Assembly: GCA_029266615.1 (NCBI GenBank)
Contig: JAQSWN010000023.1
Coordinates: 19,081 to 83,080 of the forward strand
Reading direction: 5' to 3'
Origin: Polyangiaceae bacterium
GTDB taxonomy: Bacteria; Myxococcota_A; Polyangia; Polyangiales; Polyangiaceae
DNA length: 64,000 nucleotides
Positions 53,770-62,218 of the stretch are shown here, one piece after another. The notes under the pieces were generated by a model. It was not told where the DNA came from and made no database searches. It saw only the letters and a program-made list of their open reading frames with translations. The position numbers were made by a program, and so were the translations under genes. Position 1 is the first letter of the stretch; each line of letters opens with the position of its first letter.

Positions 53770-54733
53770 CGAGCAGCTCACGGATCGCGGCTTCGACGAA
53801 CGCGGTGTCTTCCGCGATGCGATTGGGGCCGCCCGCGACATGGCCGAACTTGGACTCGAGGACCCGCAGCTCCGCGCGCGGCAGGTGCTCGACCTCCAGG
53901 CGGCTGTCTTCCGGCGGAAAGTACAGATCTGTCCGGCACGGCATGACGATGGTGCACGCCGTGATCGCACGCAGCGCGCTCGGCAGGTCAGCACGGAAGG
54001 TCGGGTTATTGGAGATGTCCGCGCCTTGCCAGCTCTCCAGCACACACAAGAGGTCGCGCGGGTCGTAGCCGAGGTGGTCCTCTTCCCAGGCTCGTAGCAA
54101 CGCTTCCGGGCTTGCGTGCCCTAGGCGCTCGTAGAGCCGCTCGCGGAAAAAGGCCTGGCTGTACGCCCAGCCGGCGTACACGCGGGCGAACGCCTTGAGG
54201 CCGCGCTGGGGCGGCTCCGTCGCGTCCGCGAGCAGGGCCGCTTTCACTCCTTCCAAGAACACCCAATTGTGAGGTGACGTGCGAGCCGAGCCACACACCG
54301 CGAGCAAAGCGCGCACGCGCTCCGGAAACAGCGCCGCGTGGTGGTATGCCTGCTGGGCCCCCATCGACCAGCCGTAGGCGAGCGCGAGCTGCTTCACGCC
54401 CAGTGATTCGAGGAGGCGCCACTGGAGAGTGACGTTGTCGCGCAGAGTGACGGCCGGAAAATTTGCGTAGTTGCTGGGAGACGACGACTGGCCGTTCCCC
54501 AGCAGATTCACGATGACGATGAAGTACTCATTCGGGTCGAGAGCACGCCCGGGCCCGATCATGGCCAAATTCTCGCGATGGGTGCCGGTGTAGTAGCTGG
54601 GAAAGAGGACGGCATTGTCGCCCGCGGCGTTCAGCTTCCCGCGGGTGACGTAGGCGAGCCGGGCCGAGCGCAGCGTCCCGCCACTTTCGAGAGCGACTTC
54701 CCCCACTGCGAACAGCTCCGGGCTTTCGACCAT
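53756..54733 (-). CDS. MetX-like alpha/beta-hydrolase, 325 aa
   Basis: The fold of homoserine O-acetyltransferases is visible: nucleophile elbow GWSMGAQQ (in place of GGSMGG), TAFPSNY-type loop SPSNYANFP, a catalytic Asp in PCRTDLYFPPEDS and a His in KFGHVAGGPN. MetX acylates homoserine in methionine synthesis, but this subgroup is often only homologous and may act on other alcohols or esters. It is about 40 residues shorter than typical MetX. The ATG at 54733 is the start, since an upstream in-frame ATG lacks supporting sequence. Confidence 0.75.
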   Translation of the reverse strand: MVESPELFAVGEVALESGGTLRSARLAYVTRGKLNAAGDNAVLFPSYYTGTHRENLAMIGPGRALDPNEYFIVIVNLLGNGQSSSPSNYANFPAVTLRDNVTLQWRLLESLGVKQLALAYGWSMGAQQAYHHAALFPERVRALLAVCGSARTSPHNWVFLEGVKAALLADATEPPQRGLKAFARVYAGWAYSQAFFRERLYERLGHASPEALLRAWEEDHLGYDPRDLLCVLESWQGADISNNPTFRADLPSALRAITACTIVMPCRTDLYFPPEDSRLEVEHLPRAELRVLESKFGHVAGGPNRIAEDTAFVEAAIRELLVKGR

Positions 54734-54898
54734 CGCGGCGCAGCTTACCCGGCGAGCCGTCTTTTGGGCGTGCTGACGAACGCTGACTTCACCAGCCGCG
54801 CGAGCCGCGCGCCCAGCCGATTGCATCGCCGCCGTCGCCGGGAAACCATCAGGCCGGGAGCTCTCCAATGACGGACAGCCGGCTCGCTGACGGCCCAC

Positions 54899-55531
54899 TT
54901 ACAGCCCGAAGTTGAAACGCGCAAACGCCCCGAACGCGCCCACGCGCGCGCTGCGCTCGAGGTGCGTGGTCCGGATCTCGCTTCCCAGGTTGTCGCCCCC
55001 GCCCGCGACGAGTAGCTCCGCTCCCAAGTCGAGCGCGAGGCGTGGCGCGAGCCAAACGCGCACGTGGGGGAGCAGCCCGAGATGCACGCCGCTAAAGGTA
55101 TGATCGCGGAGGTTGCCGGAGTCGTCCGGTACGTTCGCCATCGTCACCCACGACCAGCCCGCGCGCAGACCCAAGCCAAACTCGATCGACGCGGTGAGGG
55201 GCACGTGAAACCGAAGGGCGAGGGTTGGTATGTAAGCGCGGCGCGGGTGGTCCGCGTCCGGAACCGCCAAAAAGTCGAAGCCGCCTCCGAGATCGACGCC
55301 CCGCGTCGCCAAGCTGTAGCCGATACCCAGACCCGTATAAACGCCGTTGCGATCGTAGTGGCGCTCGATGTCGCCGCCGAGCCACGCGGCCCCGCCGCGC
55401 AGGGTCGCTTGCACGAGGTGCCGTCGGTGAGTCGGGCTGCTGTCGATCGGAGCCGGCTCCTGCGCCGATGCCGGTCGAGCCGTGAGCAGCACGCCGAGCA
55501 AGGCGCAATAGACGAGGACCGGGACCGACAT
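54899..55531 (-). CDS. Outer-membrane beta-barrel-like protein, 210 aa
   Basis: Signal peptide MSVPVLVYCALLGVLLTARPASAQ then about eight alternating strands rich in Gly and aromatic residues: LRGGAAWLGGDIERH, GLGIGYSLATRGVDLGGGFDF, IEFGLGLRAGWSWV and GLLPHVRVWLAPRLALD. It ends with FARFNFGL, as in OmpA/OmpW-like small barrels. Function unknown. The ATG at 55531 puts the signal peptide at the N-terminus; an ATG at 55555 adds eight residues. Confidence 0.75.
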   Translation of the reverse strand: MSVPVLVYCALLGVLLTARPASAQEPAPIDSSPTHRRHLVQATLRGGAAWLGGDIERHYDRNGVYTGLGIGYSLATRGVDLGGGFDFLAVPDADHPRRAYIPTLALRFHVPLTASIEFGLGLRAGWSWVTMANVPDDSGNLRDHTFSGVHLGLLPHVRVWLAPRLALDLGAELLVAGGGDNLGSEIRTTHLERSARVGAFGAFARFNFGL

Positions 55532-55686
55532 GCGATGCCTTGATGCTGAGCGCAAACGGCAGGCTACTCCAGTCCATTCAAGGCCGGGCCGCTCGGCACC
55601 TCGCAGGCGCCGCGTAGCGAAATTTCCCGCGTCCGCTTCACCGCTGACATCCGCGCGACCTCGTCGTTGCTAGGCTCGGCGCTTCC

Positions 55687-57192
55687 GTGCTGCCGCTTCG
55701 TCCCGCGCCTTCATTTTGGCTGGTCCGCGCCGCCCTGCTGCGGAGCTTGGGGCTAGTTTACGTTGTCGCCTTCGCGGTCCTCGTCCGGCAAGGGCCTGCG
55801 CTCATCGGCGAGCATGGCCTGCTGCCGGCAAATCGGTTTCTCGACTTCATTGCGAGCTCGCGAGGAGCCGGGTTTTGGCAGCTGCCGACCGTGTTCTGGC
55901 TCTCCGCTGGCGATGCCTGGCTCACGTGGGGAGGGTGGATCGGCCTGGTCGGCGCGCTCTCGGTCGTGGCCGGGTTCAGTAACGCACCGCTCCTGTTTCT
56001 GCTGTGGGGGCTGCATCTATCGTTCGTGCACGTAGGGCAGATTTTCTATGGCTACGGCTGGGACATGCTGCTGTGCGAGGCGGGGTTCTTGGCCGTCTTC
56101 CTGGCGCCTGCGCTTCGCCCTGCAGAGCTCGATGCGCGCTCGCCGCCCTCCACGGTCGTGATCGTGTTGTTCCGCTGGCTCGCGTTTCGCATCATGTTCG
56201 GCGCCGGACTGATCAAGCTGCGCGGCGACTCTTGTTGGGTCGATTTGACCTGCCTGGCTTATCACTACGAGACGCAGCCCAACCCGGGGCCGCTCAGCCC
56301 GTGGTTTCACGCTGCTCCGCTCTGGTTTCATCGGCTGGGGACGGCGTTCAATCACTTGGTGGAAGTGGTCGCGCCATTCGGCGTCTTTGGCCCGCGCCCC
56401 GTGCGCCTCCTCGCGGGCGTGCTCATCGTCGTGTTTCAGACGATCTTGATCCTGAGCGGTAACTTGTCGTTCTTGAACTGGCTCACCCTGTTCATCGCGC
56501 TCGCCTGCTTCGATGACGCGGCGTTCGTGCGGTTGGTGCCTCGTCAGTTCCGCGTGGCCGTGCAGGCTCGGCTCGCCTCGCTCACGGAAGCCAAGCCGTC
56601 TCGCGCCCGCCTTGCCACGAGCGTGGCGCTCGCGATCCTGGTTGGCGCTTTGAGCTTGGACCCTATCGTCAACTTGCTGTCGCCGAGGCAAGCCATGAAC
56701 GCTTCCTTCGAGCCGTTCAACCTCGTCAACACCTACGGCGCGTTCGGCAGCGTGAGCCGTGAGCGCTACGAGGTCATCATCGAAGGCACCGGCGCCGAGA
56801 CGATTGACGAAAAGACGGGATGGAAAGAGTACGAGCTGCCGTGCAAGCCCGGCCCCGTGGAGCGGCGCCCGTGCTGGATCACGCCGTTTCACTATCGGCT
56901 AGATTGGCAGCTGTGGTTCGTGCCGCTCGCCCCCGACTACCAGCGTCGGTGGTTCCTTTCACTGACGAATCACCTGCTGCGCGGCGACTCCGAGGTGCTG
57001 GCGTCGTTCGCCGTGAACCCATTCCCTGAGCGACCGCCGCGCTTCGTGCGCGCCTCCTTCTATCGCTACCGCTTCGCGCCGCTCCGCTCCGGCCAAACCT
57101 GGCAGCGTGAGCCTGCCGGCACTTACCTGGCGCCGGTGTCGCTTGCAGACCCTGAGTTTCGCGGGGCGCTGCGGAGCTACGGAGTGGACTGA
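55687..57192 (+). CDS. Lipase-maturation-factor-like membrane protein, 501 aa
   Basis: About eight TMs cover residues 15-325, including GEHGLLPANRFLDF, FYGYGWDMLLCEAGFLAVFLAP, and RIMFGAGLIKLRGDSCWVDLTCLAYHYETQPNPGPLSPW, the pattern of LMF1/DUF1222-type proteins. The soluble C-terminal half has NTYGAFGSVSRERYEVIIEG, LPCKPGPVERRPCWITPFHYRLDWQLWF and RYRFAPL. In animals LMF1 aids lipase folding; bacterial members are uncharacterised. The GTG at 55687 is the start. It converges with the Cys-rich sigma-factor gene. Confidence 0.85.
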   Translation: MLPLRPAPSFWLVRAALLRSLGLVYVVAFAVLVRQGPALIGEHGLLPANRFLDFIASSRGAGFWQLPTVFWLSAGDAWLTWGGWIGLVGALSVVAGFSNAPLLFLLWGLHLSFVHVGQIFYGYGWDMLLCEAGFLAVFLAPALRPAELDARSPPSTVVIVLFRWLAFRIMFGAGLIKLRGDSCWVDLTCLAYHYETQPNPGPLSPWFHAAPLWFHRLGTAFNHLVEVVAPFGVFGPRPVRLLAGVLIVVFQTILILSGNLSFLNWLTLFIALACFDDAAFVRLVPRQFRVAVQARLASLTEAKPSRARLATSVALAILVGALSLDPIVNLLSPRQAMNASFEPFNLVNTYGAFGSVSRERYEVIIEGTGAETIDEKTGWKEYELPCKPGPVERRPCWITPFHYRLDWQLWFVPLAPDYQRRWFLSLTNHLLRGDSEVLASFAVNPFPERPPRFVRASFYRYRFAPLRSGQTWQREPAGTYLAPVSLADPEFRGALRSYGVD

Positions 57193-57213
57193 CCGAAACG
57201 CCAGACGCCGCAG

Positions 57214-57783
57214 CTACGCGGGAGATGCCGGCGCGTGGCAGGTGCAGTCGCGGCAGCCGTCATCCGCGCAGCTACCGCAGCAGCGCCGGAGCTGGACCTT
57301 CAGCGCCTCGCGCGCGCGGAAGACGCGCACCGCCGCGTTGCCACTGGTGATGCCCTGGGTCTCGGCGAAGTCTTTGACCGGTACGCCTTCGACCTCGACC
57401 GCCTGCAGAGCGGCGGCGTATTCAGGCTTGAGGTTCCGCGCGAGCCCCGTGATGCATTGGCACACGGCCGCGTCCGTCTCCGGCGCGACTTCCGTCGTTA
57501 GCTCGTTGGAAAACGCCTCCAAAGACCGGGCCGCGACGCCGCTCCGGCGCTGGTAGTCGGTCACGGCGTTGCGGAGGATGCGGTAGAACCACGCCACCGC
57601 TGACTCCTCTTGCTCGAGCTGTCCCACCTTCGTGAGGCTGCGGGTAAACGCCTCTTGCAAGATGTCCTCGGCTACGGCCCGACTCCCGACGCGGCGCTCT
57701 AGGAAACCCAGGAACTCATGGCGTTGGGCCACGAGGCGGGCCAACACGTCTGGTGACGGAGCTGATTCGCTGACTTCGGACAC
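57214..57783 (-). CDS. Sigma-70-family factor with Cys-rich C-terminus, 189 aa
   Basis: Sigma region 2 has FLGFLERRVGSRAVAEDILQEAFTRSLTKV and AWFYRILRNAVTDYQRR; region 4 holds LKPEYAAALQAVEVEGVPVKDFAETQGITSGNAAVRVFRAREALK. The final 25 residues are Cys-rich (RRCCGSCADDGCRDCTC), likely a metal- or redox-sensing tail. It is separate from the upstream reading frame that happens to be open. The GTG at 57783 is the start, giving SEVSESAPSPDVLARL. No anti-sigma gene is adjacent. Confidence 0.85.
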   Translation of the reverse strand: MSEVSESAPSPDVLARLVAQRHEFLGFLERRVGSRAVAEDILQEAFTRSLTKVGQLEQEESAVAWFYRILRNAVTDYQRRSGVAARSLEAFSNELTTEVAPETDAAVCQCITGLARNLKPEYAAALQAVEVEGVPVKDFAETQGITSGNAAVRVFRAREALKVQLRRCCGSCADDGCRDCTCHAPASPA

Positions 57784-58007
57784 CGAGCTAGTTTGCGGCT
57801 CGCAGGCAAGCTTTTCAAGGGAGCCTACGAGCTCATGGTGCGGCCCAGCCGACAGCGTCGGGCATATTCGTCGGCGTCGTGCGGCCGGTCGTGTCGCCCA
57901 GGCCTCTGGGTGAGCGTGCCGCGACGAGGGAGCGAGTCCCATCTCTCGGCGCCGAATTTGGGCGCTGTAGCTCAGGGAGCTGCCTGCCACCAAGCAGCAA
58001 GCGCTCG

Positions 58008-58338
58008 TCACCGCCGCAGCGGACCTCGGTTCGCCCAGTAGCTCGGACGTCGTCGTGGGTGCATGAACGCAAGCACGTGAACGGTGTCGCCATGAATCAT
58101 GTACACGATGAGATGCGGAAACCGCCCACGCATGAGCGCACCGGACGTCTGCGATGCCGCCGAAAACCGAATAGCTAAGCGGAGCCTTTGCAAGCTCGAG
58201 CGTGCGTTCTCGCATCTCGAGTAAGAACGCAAGGCCTAGCCCGGGTACGCTCTCCTCGTATCGATCGCCAGCCTCTTCGAGCTCGGCCTCGGCCTCGGCC
58301 TCGGCCTCGGCCTCAGGCCCGACGATCAGCTCAGCCAT
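58008..58338 (-). pseudogene. Frameshifted RelE/ParE-type toxin
   Basis: The first half reads MAELIVGP, then a repeated acidic AEAEAEAE, LEEAGDRYEESVPGLGLAFLLEMRERTLELAKAPLSYS-type toxin sequence (start at 58338). Near 58141 the conserved end continues in another frame as GALMRGRFPHLIVYMIHGD and VHVLAFMHPRRRPSYWANR, the ParE C-terminus. One extra base in the minus-strand reading (CGGTGCG) accounts for the shift. The toxin is therefore probably inactive unless the frame is restored. Its ATG overlaps the antitoxin stop in ATGA, as in intact pairs. Confidence 0.8.
58282..58311 (+). repeat. 6-bp microsatellite in the toxin gene
   Basis: Five CTCGGC units in a row; on the minus strand it encodes the (AE)n run at the toxin's N-terminus. 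Six-base slippage would change length in units of two residues without shifting the frame, so it does not explain the frameshift at about 58141. Confidence 0.75.
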
Positions 58339-58568
58339 CAGCGCGCTTTGAGTCGAGCCTCGAGTCGGTCAAAAACCTCGTTGGCAGGTTTGCCCACGGA
58401 CTGCCCCGTGCGTACCCGCTCCGCGCGTCGTGCAATCTCGACTTCCCATTCGGCGGCAAGACCGGCCACGGACTCCTGCGGAGCGATGGCATCGACCACA
58501 ACGCGCCGTTCCTCGTCGGAAAGCTCGGCGGCAAGGGCAATCACCTGGCGGACGGCTGCGGTCGACAT
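58338..58568 (-). CDS. Antitoxin, addiction-module protein (ParD/RelB-like), 76 aa
   Basis: A short acidic helical protein, MSTAAVRQVIALAAELSDEERR, then WEVEIARRAERVRTGQS and VFDRLEARLKAR. It matches the addiction-module antitoxins that pair with RelE/ParE toxins. It would bind the toxin and its own promoter. The stop TGA at 58338-58340 overlaps the toxin ATG. ATG at 58568. Even with a dead toxin it may still be expressed. Confidence 0.8.
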   Translation of the reverse strand: MSTAAVRQVIALAAELSDEERRVVVDAIAPQESVAGLAAEWEVEIARRAERVRTGQSVGKPANEVFDRLEARLKAR

Positions 58569-58937
58569 GACGGCGATAGAGTAGCTCGAAACCTCGGCGT
58601 CCTCTCGCAGGTTCAGATCCAGGACCCGGGCGAAAGCGTTCGATTCCCCGACGAAAGGCGCGCTCAGCTCAGGGAACTCCCTGAGCGCCATTTGCGCAAA
58701 AGACGAAAACCCCACCATCGTTGGGGGGCTTCTCTTGACGCGCCGGGAATTGAAGACGACGCAGGCGTCGCGCCGAAGGCCATCGTCTATTGAGTTCTGT
58801 GGGCGAGAGGAGCGTGGCGAGGGTACGCGTTCTTTTCGCTCTGCGTCGCATTTCGTCGGCACGATTCAGGGGACGGCCTGACCACGTTGCGCGGTTCACA
58901 TCGACTAGGTCATCGCGCTGGGCCTTCTTGTCGGTCT
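58569..58937. other. Intergenic region before the antitoxin gene
   Basis: No convincing gene. It should contain the antitoxin promoter. A hairpin with a short T-run on the minus strand lies at 58706-58726; the rest shows no structure. Confidence 0.5.
58706..58726 (-). terminator. Possible minus-strand terminator
   Basis: CCCCA at 58710-58714 pairs with TGGGG at 58722-58726; read on the minus strand the stem is followed by TTTTC. It lies about 210 bases downstream of the 148-residue protein gene. The 5-bp stem is short, so confidence is low. Confidence 0.3.
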
Positions 58938-59384
58938 CTACATCCCATCGAGCAGCGAGCCGGCCAGCGCGAGCAAGCGACGGGTCGCCGGCACCACCTG
59001 GCTCGCATCGTTTCCCAGCGTGTCCTCGAACGAAAGCTGCACGAAGCCTTCACCAAACGTTAGATACGCTTTGTCTGGCATCCCAGCGAGCGCCGCGTCG
59101 GAGGGCTGACCGCTCTTCAGCTTCGGGTGACGCAGCCGCAGCACGATGCCGCGACCAATTCGCTTGGGTGTGATAGTCCACGTCAGCTCGAAGTGTTGTA
59201 CCGCGCCGTGAAATACTTGCTCGCTGCTCCACCCGCTTCTCGGCTGTTCCGAGAGCCCGAACGTAGCGGCCGCCTGCTGCAGCTCGCCCAGTCCCGCTCG
59301 CGTGGCATCCCGATCCAGCAAGTACGAAGTAACGGCGACGACGAGGAAGGTCGAAGCGAACAGGCCACCCAAGAGCCAAGTCAT
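58938..59384 (-). CDS. Small membrane-anchored hypothetical protein, 148 aa
   Basis: An N-terminal TM (TWLLGGLFASTFLVVAVTSYLL) is followed by about 120 mostly soluble residues with VFHGAVQHFELTWTITPKR and RHPKLKSGQPSDAALAGMPD. No family is recognised. The C-terminal part has a strand-helix pattern with AYLTFGEGFVQLSFEDTLGN. The ATG at 59384 fits the TM at the N-terminus. Upstream is a mostly empty region, so its promoter probably lies there. Confidence 0.6.
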   Translation of the reverse strand: MTWLLGGLFASTFLVVAVTSYLLDRDATRAGLGELQQAAATFGLSEQPRSGWSSEQVFHGAVQHFELTWTITPKRIGRGIVLRLRHPKLKSGQPSDAALAGMPDKAYLTFGEGFVQLSFEDTLGNDASQVVPATRRLLALAGSLLDGM

Positions 59385-59786
59385 GTTCGGCTGTTCAATC
59401 TAGCATCCGCTGTGCCGCGGGCCTCGGCTCGCCCAGTAGGCCGGACATCGTCGTGGAGGCGCCTGCAACCAATTCGAACCATCTCCCGGCTCGACCTGGA
59501 CTTCGCGGTCCTTCACGCAGGACGCCTTTAGATTCCACGCAATCCAGGCGGAGGCGAACACGATGCGCCGGCTGGGGATGACCCTTCGGGAAATTGGCGC
59601 CGTGCTCGGCGTCGACGAGAAGACCGTTCGCAAGGCGCTTGCGGGTCTGGCGTCCTGAAGCGTCGTGCCTCGGCAGCCGTCATGACTCTTGCATCGCGGG
59701 ACAGCTGGGATGTCCCGCCCGCCAACAGTCATGCCGGCCGCCGGTCGTGCCCGCCTTCGAAAATGGCTGGCGCACTCGGAAGAAGG
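59385..59786. other. Intergenic region with degraded sequence
   Basis: About 400 bases with no full gene. It contains a helix-turn-helix scrap at 59563-59658. Such scraps often mark former mobile or recombinase genes at island boundaries. Confidence 0.5.
59563..59658 (+). pseudogene. Helix-turn-helix fragment, possible recombinase/regulator relic, 31 aa
   Basis: A short ATG-to-TGA frame reads MRRLGMTLREIGAVLGVDEK then TVRKALAGLAS, which matches the recognition-helix pattern of resolvase-type or sigma-like HTH domains. It has no other domain, so it is a remnant or a chance match. No ribosome site is evident. Confidence 0.35.
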
Positions 59787-61667
59787 TCAAACGGCTCGCT
59801 CCTCGTCGCCGGCCGTGGCGGAGATGGCAGTCGCCGCGGGATCCGAATCTTGGGACAATGCGGCGAGTGCGCGCCTAACAGCCTCCTCGTGGGACTTATT
59901 GCGATAAAGGCGGAGATATTCGATAGCATCTATGCCGGACACCGACGCCGCCTGAATCAAACTCCTGGAGTCAAATGTATTGTCTAGAAGAGTCAAAGCG
60001 GCCTCGGCGAACTCATCGATTTCCCCAACCAAGTATCCGAAGGTTCCAGCGGGCTCGTCGACGACGGGTAGCTTGCCAGCAGCAAGATGTGCCAGACCAT
60101 ATTTAACCTCTGCAAAAGGTTCTCGATTGCTTCGTGCAAACCATGCCGAGATCGCCATTTGCATTGATCTGCGCCAGAGATCCAATGCTTTCGTGGCATC
60201 GGTTTCGAGGCGTGACGCGAAGAAGCCGCACCGAATGAGGAACCGACTAGTTGACCACGCATCCCGTTCGCAGCGCGTCTCGGCGCGCCGCAGACGTTGT
60301 TGTCGTAGAGCTTGCCATGCCGCCTCCAGCTCCGCGGTAGATTCGTTGTTCGCGGCCAGCGCCAGACCACCCAGCCGTTCAGTCCATTGCACGGTTGGCG
60401 AGTATCGCTCCGCGATACCAGGGTCGCTGGCACACAAGATTTCCAGGAGCCATGGCCAACTATCGCGAAGGATATGGGTAGCCTCCTCCCTCTCCTGCGG
60501 AAATTCACGCTCGGCTCTTGCTGGTGCAAGCAACCAAAGCCCAAGCAGGCTTCGCGAGTGATCGCAGACCGCTCGCGTGCGCGAAAGCCGCAGCAAATCA
60601 GACAGTGTGCCGATGAAGCCAGAATAGGAGATGCCGATGGCAAGCTGTAGATCTTGTCGCAGCCGAGCGCCCTTGGACTCCGGATTTCCCGATTGTGCTT
60701 TGACTAGCGAGCGAGCGGCCAGCTCGATGAGCAGGGTTTCGCCGTCTACTCGTCCCTTGATTGCTGTCGCAAGCTCGCGGCGATATTCTTCGCCCGCGCT
60801 GATCGCTGAACCGCCATTCCCCTCCGTCCAAGAGAGACGCTCGGCGGCGGATTCCAGGAGTCCGACCGCTTTTCGCTCGAGGATGAAGACGAGCGCACTG
60901 GCCGTGCGCGCTCCGCTCTGATCATAAGCCGATGGCGCGAGTCGAATCCAGTCGAGGACTGACTCGGGGGTGCGGTCGAGTTGTGTGTACCAAAGCAACG
61001 CCTCAACCAAAGTTGGAATCGGCAGCGCGTCCAAAAATTGAAGCCAAGCCTTGACATCCAGGGCTCGGAGGACCGCTGACGCGAGGAGCTCTGCGGAGCC
61101 ACCGAGTCCAGGAAAATTGCCTTCATGCCAAGAAGGCACCGGCCGTTTAAGCTCCGTCTGCCAGCGTTCTAGCTCGTCGGACGCCTGGTATTCGTCATCA
61201 TTGATCGAACCGAGTTTGAAGTTGAGCTTCCGCAGTAGAGATAGCCAATCGCCCGCACGCTCACTTCGCGCGATAAGGTCTGCGACGACGTCAAGGTCAA
61301 CGTAGAACTCCACTTTGGCGGCAGCGGCGAGTACTTCGAGGCTCGGTTCGTGGCTGCATATAAATTTGGCTATTGCACCGCTCACGACAACGGTGACTTC
61401 TGGGTCACTTAACTTCGTGACGACTTGGCCGTCATTCGCGTGCGGTCCACCGACTATGTTTTCAACCAGCTCTCGAAGCTCTTCATGGTCAGGAAGCGGC
61501 AGGTTTTGGCCGTAGGCGTCACCAAGCGTGACGGCCAGGGAATGAAACAGCTCCTGATCACCGAGGGCTGCAATGCGCCGACTGGCCTCCAACTTCTTGC
61601 GAAGCCATTGCTCGTGCTGCTCGTCTGATCGAGCTAAGTCCGCAAACGGGCGGCCTCCGGTCGTCAA
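59787..61667 (-). CDS. Large protein of unknown function in the right-edge cassette, 626 aa
   Basis: No domain is recognised. It is mostly alpha-helical, with several Leu/Ala/Trp-rich segments: ELVENIVGGPHANDGQVVTKL, LPIPTLVEALLWYTQLDRTPE and RQALLERKAVGLL-like helices; no nuclease, ATPase or TM motif was seen. It resembles helical-repeat scaffold or sensor proteins. The TTG at 61667 is chosen since GGAAAGGA lies 6 bases upstream and it overlaps the previous stop in TTGA; another TTG at 61685 is possible. It is the last gene of a tightly coupled cassette. Confidence 0.72.
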   Translation of the reverse strand: MTTGGRPFADLARSDEQHEQWLRKKLEASRRIAALGDQELFHSLAVTLGDAYGQNLPLPDHEELRELVENIVGGPHANDGQVVTKLSDPEVTVVVSGAIAKFICSHEPSLEVLAAAAKVEFYVDLDVVADLIARSERAGDWLSLLRKLNFKLGSINDDEYQASDELERWQTELKRPVPSWHEGNFPGLGGSAELLASAVLRALDVKAWLQFLDALPIPTLVEALLWYTQLDRTPESVLDWIRLAPSAYDQSGARTASALVFILERKAVGLLESAAERLSWTEGNGGSAISAGEEYRRELATAIKGRVDGETLLIELAARSLVKAQSGNPESKGARLRQDLQLAIGISYSGFIGTLSDLLRLSRTRAVCDHSRSLLGLWLLAPARAEREFPQEREEATHILRDSWPWLLEILCASDPGIAERYSPTVQWTERLGGLALAANNESTAELEAAWQALRQQRLRRAETRCERDAWSTSRFLIRCGFFASRLETDATKALDLWRRSMQMAISAWFARSNREPFAEVKYGLAHLAAGKLPVVDEPAGTFGYLVGEIDEFAEAALTLLDNTFDSRSLIQAASVSGIDAIEYLRLYRNKSHEEAVRRALAALSQDSDPAATAISATAGDEERAV

Positions 61668-62218
61668 GATTCCATCCTTTCCCAAAGGCGTTCGAAGAAG
61701 TCAACGGCGTTCGTGTTGATCTCCGGCCAGGGACCAGAGGCGGCCGAGAGGCAGTTGCCGCTACCACAAGATGCATATCCGAAATGCCACAGGTTGTCGT
61801 CGACGATGACGAAGCGATCGTGAGCGAAGGGAAAGACCGGTGGCCTCCGCGTCAAGCGGTCCAGCCACTGCACGCGTGTGGGAGCCATTCGCATCGCCCC
61901 CCGTGGCCGCCCCCGGCTCCAAGCAGCATCGGATGTCGCCCTCATTTTTTCTAGTCTGCTGTGCTTGTCTTGTATGCGCTCACTTACTATTCGTACGTCG
62001 CGAACCACTGCGCCTGCCAGCGCTCGAAGCAGCCCTTGGTAGCCGTGCTCGATGAAATGCTGGTCCAGCACCCAGATCCGCGTCGTCGCCCGCCAAGCGT
62101 GCTCAATGAAGGTGCTCAAATATGCAGGGTTTGGTAGTGAGCCGAGGCGTTGCAGCTCATCTCGATTTGGAAATCGAGAAAGCGCGCCGTCCGGACCGAG
62201 GAAGTGGAGGTCGGTCAT
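61664..62218 (-). CDS. PLD-like protein with HxR motif, 184 aa
   Basis: The PLD-type active-site region is H133-D-R135-F-V-I-V-D140 (HDRFVIVDD), in which the usual Lys of HxK is Arg. WVLDQHFIEHGY and VRDVRIVSERI form the earlier strands, and HFGYASCGSG follows. There is a single half-domain, so a dimer would be needed for a full PLD-type active site. PLD-fold proteins in similar contexts are nucleases or phospholipases. The ATG at 62218 overlaps the upstream stop in ATGA; the stop overlaps the next start by 4 bases. Confidence 0.78.
   Translation of the reverse strand: MTDLHFLGPDGALSRFPNRDELQRLGSLPNPAYLSTFIEHAWRATTRIWVLDQHFIEHGYQGLLRALAGAVVRDVRIVSERIQDKHSRLEKMRATSDAAWSRGRPRGAMRMAPTRVQWLDRLTRRPPVFPFAHDRFVIVDDNLWHFGYASCGSGNCLSAASGPWPEINTNAVDFFERLWERMES

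Noticed and set aside
57214..58338. A single 374-residue reading frame spanning the toxin and the sigma factor
   Set aside because: The middle of the frame is non-coding in character. The toxin's conserved end is in another frame, and the sigma factor has its own GTG start at 57783; it is a chance open frame, not a fusion.
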